In this document: in pieces, positions 28,270 to 32,524 of the stretch
Layout of the letters: each line of letters begins with the position of its first letter
How positions within the stretch are numbered: the stretch's first letter is position 1
From: Symsagittifera roscoffensis
Lineage: Eukaryota; Xenacoelomorpha; Acoela; Convolutidae
Direction of reading: 5' to 3'
Assembly (NCBI RefSeq): GCF_963678635.1
Contig: NW_026971418.1
Span: 126,001-158,524, forward strand
Length of the DNA: 32,524 nucleotides
The notes under the pieces: model-generated
Told to the model about the DNA's origin: nothing
Seen by the model: the letters and a program-made list of their open reading frames with translations, nothing else
The model's database searches: none
Position numbers and translations under genes: made by a program

Positions 28270-28985
28270 ATACAAAGAGATTAATGGTTTTAACCACTCT
28301 TCCAAGACTCGATTGTCTCAGTGGCGCTGATGATTGGTACTGCGATGGCACCACCATTTCTACGTCCACGCATCAGTCGAGGGAACTCTGATTCATATTG
28401 TGCATGCATTGCTTCCAGACGAGAAAAACGAAACCTTTATTCGTCTTTGGAGCTGCTTCGGTATAGAATTTCCTAAGCTAGCAAGCATTGATTTCAAAGA
28501 ACGCTTAATTCAATATCCGAAATTGTACAAATTCAATACTGTTATTTCCATTTGAGCCAAAGTGTCTGGCTTTACAATCAGTCAACCGGGATTACAAACA
28601 ACTATAAACTAGATATAGAATTCCCCGAGCATGTCCGAAGGCTACTAAGTACTGCTTTCGTGCCAGTAAATGATGTTTCCACTGCTTTTGAAACCCTTCA
28701 AAAGACATGCCCTGAGCAAACAGTCCACCCTATCTTCAACTACTTTGATGACAATTATATTGGTCGACTCTCAGCGGCAAATGGAACACGTTAAAACCCC
28801 AGATTCGACGTTGACAGCTGCAGTTAAAACTCCAGATTCGAAGACAACAGGGCGTCCCAGAACCAACAGCGCTGTTGACTCTTGGAATAGCAAATTCGTT
28901 AAGCTCGTGAACACCAATCTTCCATCATTTCCCAGACTTATAGAAAATTCCAAGACGAACAGAAAAACGCCGAAATCTTGATCGA
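28270..28985 (+). pseudogene. MULE-type transposase, broken copy 1
   Basis: Fragments in different plus-strand frames follow the order of a MULE transposase. GADDWYCDGTT (28326-28352) is the first catalytic Asp region. After a shift comes HALLPDEKNETFIRLWSCF (28334-28555 frame). Then PEHVRRLLSTAFVPVNDVSTAF (within 28552-28794), and after another shift RPRTNSAVDSWNSKF...LPSFPRLIE (within 28670-28981). The last block matches the 'RTNNxVEGWHxxF' end of the domain, with D where the catalytic E would be. At least two frameshifts plus the missing Glu make it inactive. Confidence 0.8.
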
Positions 28986-30616
28986 AAAAACGTAAGGTGG
29001 GCAAAGAGTGTCACGTTGTAAAAAACTATTCTGCCAAACTTGACAAAATTTTCCCAAATTAGTTGTGGCCTATTTCCCATGATGCAAAGCAATAAACTTT
29101 TCCAAATTCAACTTTTTCCTAGAAATTTCCAAACTAAGCTTAACCCGTTTTGAAAGCGGTAAAATGATCATTGTAATCAAGCTTTTCCCATCCTTTTTTT
29201 TGCCTCACTGGCGTCAATCCGTTTCATCTTTGCCCTAGTTTAACCAGTTTTGAGTTTTTCAATTTCAAATTTAACCACATTTACAAAAAAAGATTGTCTG
29301 ACCCGAGATTTGAACTTCAGACCTTTTGATCTTGAATCTAATGACTTCACCGCTCGGCCAAAGACGTTTTTAAAATTCAATTTGTCCTTGAAAGTTTTGT
29401 CTGCCGTTGACTGCTCTATGGCTAATTGGTACGCATAGAGTCTAAGTATAGAACGATCAAACAAGCTCAAAAGAACAAAGCATTAAAGATCATTAGGTCA
29501 AATCAAAGAAACTAATTTCGCTAAACAAGTTCGGGCAATTTTTTCTGGTATATAATTGTCTGGGACATAAATGTCAATGCACCGAATCCCATGACCATTT
29601 TAGTAAGTCTGAGAAGAAATTGCTGGTGTTACCGAATCGATACAACCCATTCAAGTTGTGTTTCTTCCTGTGTTTTCTGAAAAAAAAACATCTAAATATT
29701 GCTCAAATTGATTTCAAAGGGCATGTTACTTAAATACCATCGTACTGAAAAATGTTGGCAAAATTACCTCTTAAATTAAAATTCATCATTAATTTTGTCT
29801 GCAAACGGCTTCACGGGTAGAACTTATGTAAATTCTGCTTTATTTAACATTTTAAACATTTTAAATTAAGTTAAATCAATAAGGTCGTATGCAAAACAAA
29901 TTTGCTAGCAGAATTTATCTTACAAACTAATTAAATGTCATCAATAATCATTAAATCGTAACAATTTGAAGTAAAAAGCTCAAGAAAAATGATAATCAAA
30001 CTTTCTTTGCGTTGTAATTTGCTAGAATATTAAGGCTTGTAGGGGGTCAATATTTTTACCCGAAAACCAAAAAAGACTTTTACCAGGAAATGATTTTTTG
30101 TCTCAATTGAGGAGCTGAGTCAGAGTACGAAAATTATCTCGACTACATTTTCTACTTTTCTAAGAAGAGCAATATAATTTAGCGACCAATACTTCTTGCG
30201 CCGATAAACGCAGTAGAGTAAGCAATCGAAACTTACAAAGTCTGCATTCGAAATTAGCGTTTTGATTTGCTCCTTGTATTGATGCTTAGTACAACATCGA
30301 TCTGGTGAAAGGTATGACTGGTAATAGACTATGAAACATGGCCTAATGAAACTTCTCTTTTGTTGTAGTAAAAAGTAGGACTGGTGGAAAATAAAAAAAA
30401 ATAAATTTTTTAAAAAAATAAAAGATACTCTGTTTTTTCGATTTGAGCCAAAAACGTTTAAAAAAATGTTAATTTTTGAAAAATTAATTTTTTACTTCAT
30501 TTTGCCGCCGGAAGATCATACCCGAGGTATTTTTTTCGACCGAGCTTGAGGTATGTTTCGAACGTACTCGACAGAATCTCGATGTCTCGACTTTGAAAAG
30601 GCAAATTTAAAGTAAG
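28986..30616. other. No gene apart from a tRNA-like sequence
   Basis: AT-rich spacer between the two MULE remnants. Apart from the tRNA-Leu-like sequence at 29295-29365 I see no coding or RNA gene. Long A- and T-runs occur near 30380-30490. Confidence 0.5.
29295..29365 (-). tRNA. tRNA-Leu(CAA)-like pseudogene or SINE head
   Basis: The minus strand carries TGGCCGAGCGGTGAAG (A-box, D-arm), an anticodon region TTAGA-TTCAAGA-TCAAA with CAA in the loop and four of five stem pairs, and GTTCAAATC (B-box). A T-run (29284-29290) follows as a pol III terminator. The acceptor and T stems pair poorly and the long variable arm of tRNA-Leu is missing, so it is not a working tRNA. It is more likely a tRNA-derived SINE head or pseudogene. 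Confidence 0.6.
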
Positions 30617-31544
30617 CACTTCGACTCGGGATTCTGGAAGATTCGACAGTTCCGGGAACCGGTAAACGTTATTTGGTGTTCGCAACCAACAAAAATATCG
30701 AAATCCTAAACTCTTATGGAAACTGGTTCATCGATGGAACCTTTAAAAGCTGCCCTGATAACATCTACCAAGTATACACTGTCCACTGCTTCGTAGATGG
30801 AACAACTTTTCCGTGTATCTATGCCCTGCTCCCGATAAACGACAAGAAACGTACAACGCTTTCTGGTCAAACTTGAAAACAGATATCGTCCCCCCCAGTT
30901 CAACCATGATGGACTTTGAAATGGCTTGCATCAATTCTGTGGGTGACAACTTTCCAGACACAGAAATCAAAGGTTGTTTTTTCCACTTCTCGCAAGCCAT
31001 TTACAGAAAGATACTCGTATTTGGTTATGCTGTTCAGTATCGCGAGGACAAAGACTTCAACCTAGCTATACGTCTTTTAGCTGCTCTTGCGTTTGCCCCA
31101 CCCTTACATGTAGAAGCCTGGTATAAACAAATACTAGTAACTTGCCACATTCCTGACGACATCAAGAATTATTTTGAGGACACCTTTGTAGGCAAAGAAA
31201 TGCAAAACTCGACGAGACGGAAATCGCGATTCGACATGGATATGTGGAACGTTTACTTCAGGACCATTGACGACCTCCCCAGAACAAACAATGCCCTTGA
31301 AGGATTCCACCGTGGATTCGAATCCATGCTCCAAATGTCAAATCCTGACATATGGAAGTTCATTGATGCAATACAGAGGCAGCAATCACTGCAATCTTTC
31401 AGTTTTGCTCAAATGCAGCTCGGCAAGAAAGTTCACACAAGGAAAGAGGATAATTTTGTGAGGATAAAGAGAATTGTATGCTCTGCCGCTAATTACAAAG
31501 AGTTGGATTATCTTAAAGCCATAGCTGTTAACTTGTCCTTTTAG
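30617..31544 (+). pseudogene. MULE-type transposase, copy 2 with one frameshift
   Basis: The first frame ends about 30876 and holds YGNWFIDGTFKS (catalytic Asp at 30733-30735) and CIYALLP. A shift near 30835-30845 moves into the frame 30813-31544, which holds PDKRQETYNAFW, TMMDFEMACINS (second Asp at 30912-30914), GCFFHFSQAIYRK, and RTNNALEGFHRGF (catalytic Glu as residue 163 of that frame). It ends at a normal stop after NLSF. All three acidic residues are kept, so it is much younger than the copy at 28.3-29.0 kb and from a different MULE lineage (LEGFHRGF against VDSWNSKF). No N-terminal FLYWCH or BED finger is visible; that part seems lost. Confidence 0.85.
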
Positions 31545-31638
31545 TTTTCAGTCTTTAATCTATCTACTTCTTTTCTGTAAATTATCTTTCATCATTTAAT
31601 TCAAACTTTAGTGTCGCTGTTTCGTTGAATACGAATAT

Positions 31639-31770
31639 GGGGGATTTTAAACTAGAAACAGGGGGATTTTGTCCTAGGGGGATTTGGTCCTACGGGGGAT
31701 TTAGTCCTGGGGGTTTATATCAGGTGGGATTTTATCCTGGGGGATTTTGTGCTGGGGGATTTAGTCCTAC
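31639..31770 (+). repeat. G-rich minisatellite, ~8 units of 15-20 bp
   Basis: Variants of gggggattttgtccta repeat about eight times with changes in the middle (taaactagaaaca, ggtcctac, agtcct, tatatcaggt, gtgct). Each unit has a GGGG or GGGGG run, so G-quadruplexes are possible. It begins 95 nt after the MULE stop codon and may belong to that transposon's subterminal region. I did not find a matching copy on its left side. Confidence 0.8.
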
Positions 31771-32251
31771 ACCCAGTTGAACACTTAATTGTTTCACAAA
31801 AATTTTTAGCATAAATTCTACACTAAAAGCAAAATTGAAAATGTATGATTGAGAACCAGTTTGATCCATGGCAAAACATTTTTATACCTAAGTATGTGTT
31901 TTAAGCGTACATTATTTTTTATACCTGAAAACAGCATTCCTCAAAAACCAAAACAGAGACCACATTTTCGTGACCCCAAAAATTCCATGAGCATTAAAAA
32001 AGCCATTTGCTTTGCAAGTAGAACAGAATGTTCTGACCAAATTCATTTTAAAAAACTCAATATTTTCAACAGATCAGAAAAGTGTCTTTTTTGCAATTCT
32101 GACAGCTAGGTTTTCTCGGTTTTTGCATAAACTAAAACTTTGTATTGGATGATTGGTTGCACTTATCTCTTATAAGCGACTAATAAATTATGTCTACCTA
32201 AAAAATTCACAGAACTGAAATTTTTTTTATACCTGATCATTATGCTGATCA
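31771..32251. other. No gene seen
   Basis: Short frames only. One plus-strand frame of 86 codons (31849-32109) has no recognisable motif. A short duplication, tgatcattatgc, occurs at about 32234-32256. Confidence 0.4.
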
Positions 32252-32524
32252 TTATGCTCTATTCAATTTGTGGTCGAGTTGAATTCTGAGATACTTAGAG
32301 CATTCTACATTGTATATTTTGTTGTCGATTATCAAAATTTTGACGGATCTTTCTTTAGATTTTTTTAGGTTATACAATGAGTTCGATTGATGTATGTGAG
32401 CACTATAGTTTTCTTTGTTCTCGGGGTGCAGAGCAGTGTCATCTGCATACAAGTCAACCCTGTGTGACCTGTGACTACTTGAAGATCGATTGATTATAGA
32501 AAGAAAAATTGTGCCAAGATAAGA
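32252..32524 (-). pseudogene. LINE reverse transcriptase fragment, open to the window edge
   Basis: On the minus strand the frame enters from the right edge with YLGTIFLSIIN, then VDLYADDTALH, and ends with CSKYLRIQLDHKLN. These match in order three conserved RT segments of Jockey/CR1-like non-LTR elements: 'LGPLLFLxYINDL', the catalytic YADD, and 'YLGxxLDxxL'. The first segment has lost conserved residues, and the part between YADD and YLRI is shorter than usual, so it is probably decayed. The upstream part lies beyond the window. Confidence 0.75.

Noticed and set aside
31639-31770. Telomere-like G-rich repeat
   Set aside because: Units are 15-20 bp and irregular, not a 5-8 bp telomere repeat, and lie inside transposon-rich DNA.

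Overview
The window looks like intergenic DNA of an invertebrate animal that is rich in transposons. I cannot name the species. It is AT-rich and I recognise no host protein-coding gene. It holds a very long Ty3/gypsy-type LTR retroelement with an envelope-like gene, a decayed second Ty3-like element, two broken MULE-type DNA transposases, the end of a non-LTR (LINE) reverse transcriptase, a tRNA-Leu-like SINE or pseudogene, and several tandem and inverted repeats.

The centre (6763-25568, minus strand, about 18.8 kb) is one retroelement with largely intact reading frames. Read 5' to 3' on the minus strand it runs: 410-bp 5' LTR (25568-25159); candidate primer-binding site; 1.25-kb leader; a basic 155-aa ORF1; a 2740-aa Gag-Pol in one frame (capsid, CCHC knuckle, DSGA protease, YLDD reverse transcriptase, RNase H, HHCC + D,D35E integrase, GPY/F motif); a cassette of five further frames; a 1.6-kb 3' untranslated region; and a 304-bp 3' LTR (7066-6763). 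The cassette holds two small membrane peptides, a 377-codon frame with no methionine codon, an 872-aa membrane glycoprotein, and a 601-aa protein of unknown kind.

The cassette frames from 14646 to 8681 are joined almost without gaps: ATGA stop/start overlaps at 14416-14419 and 10483-10486, a 13-nt overlap at 13089-13101, and only 8 nt between the second peptide and the Met-less frame. Upstream, the minus strand from about 24662 to the Gag-Pol start carries only one other ATG, that of ORF1. The element therefore looks like a complex, retrovirus-like unit whose genes are probably expressed by leaky scanning, reinitiation and/or splicing. The Met-less frame, the 601-aa protein, the membrane peptides and ORF1 are the best candidates for undescribed accessory functions.

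The left flank (1-6762) holds a ~55-bp tandem repeat whose units can form hairpins and a decayed, internally duplicated pol 3' end with an integrase remnant (minus strand). The right flank (25569-32524) holds a fold-back repeat, two degenerate MULE transposases, a tRNA-like sequence, a G-rich minisatellite and, running off the window, a LINE reverse-transcriptase fragment.
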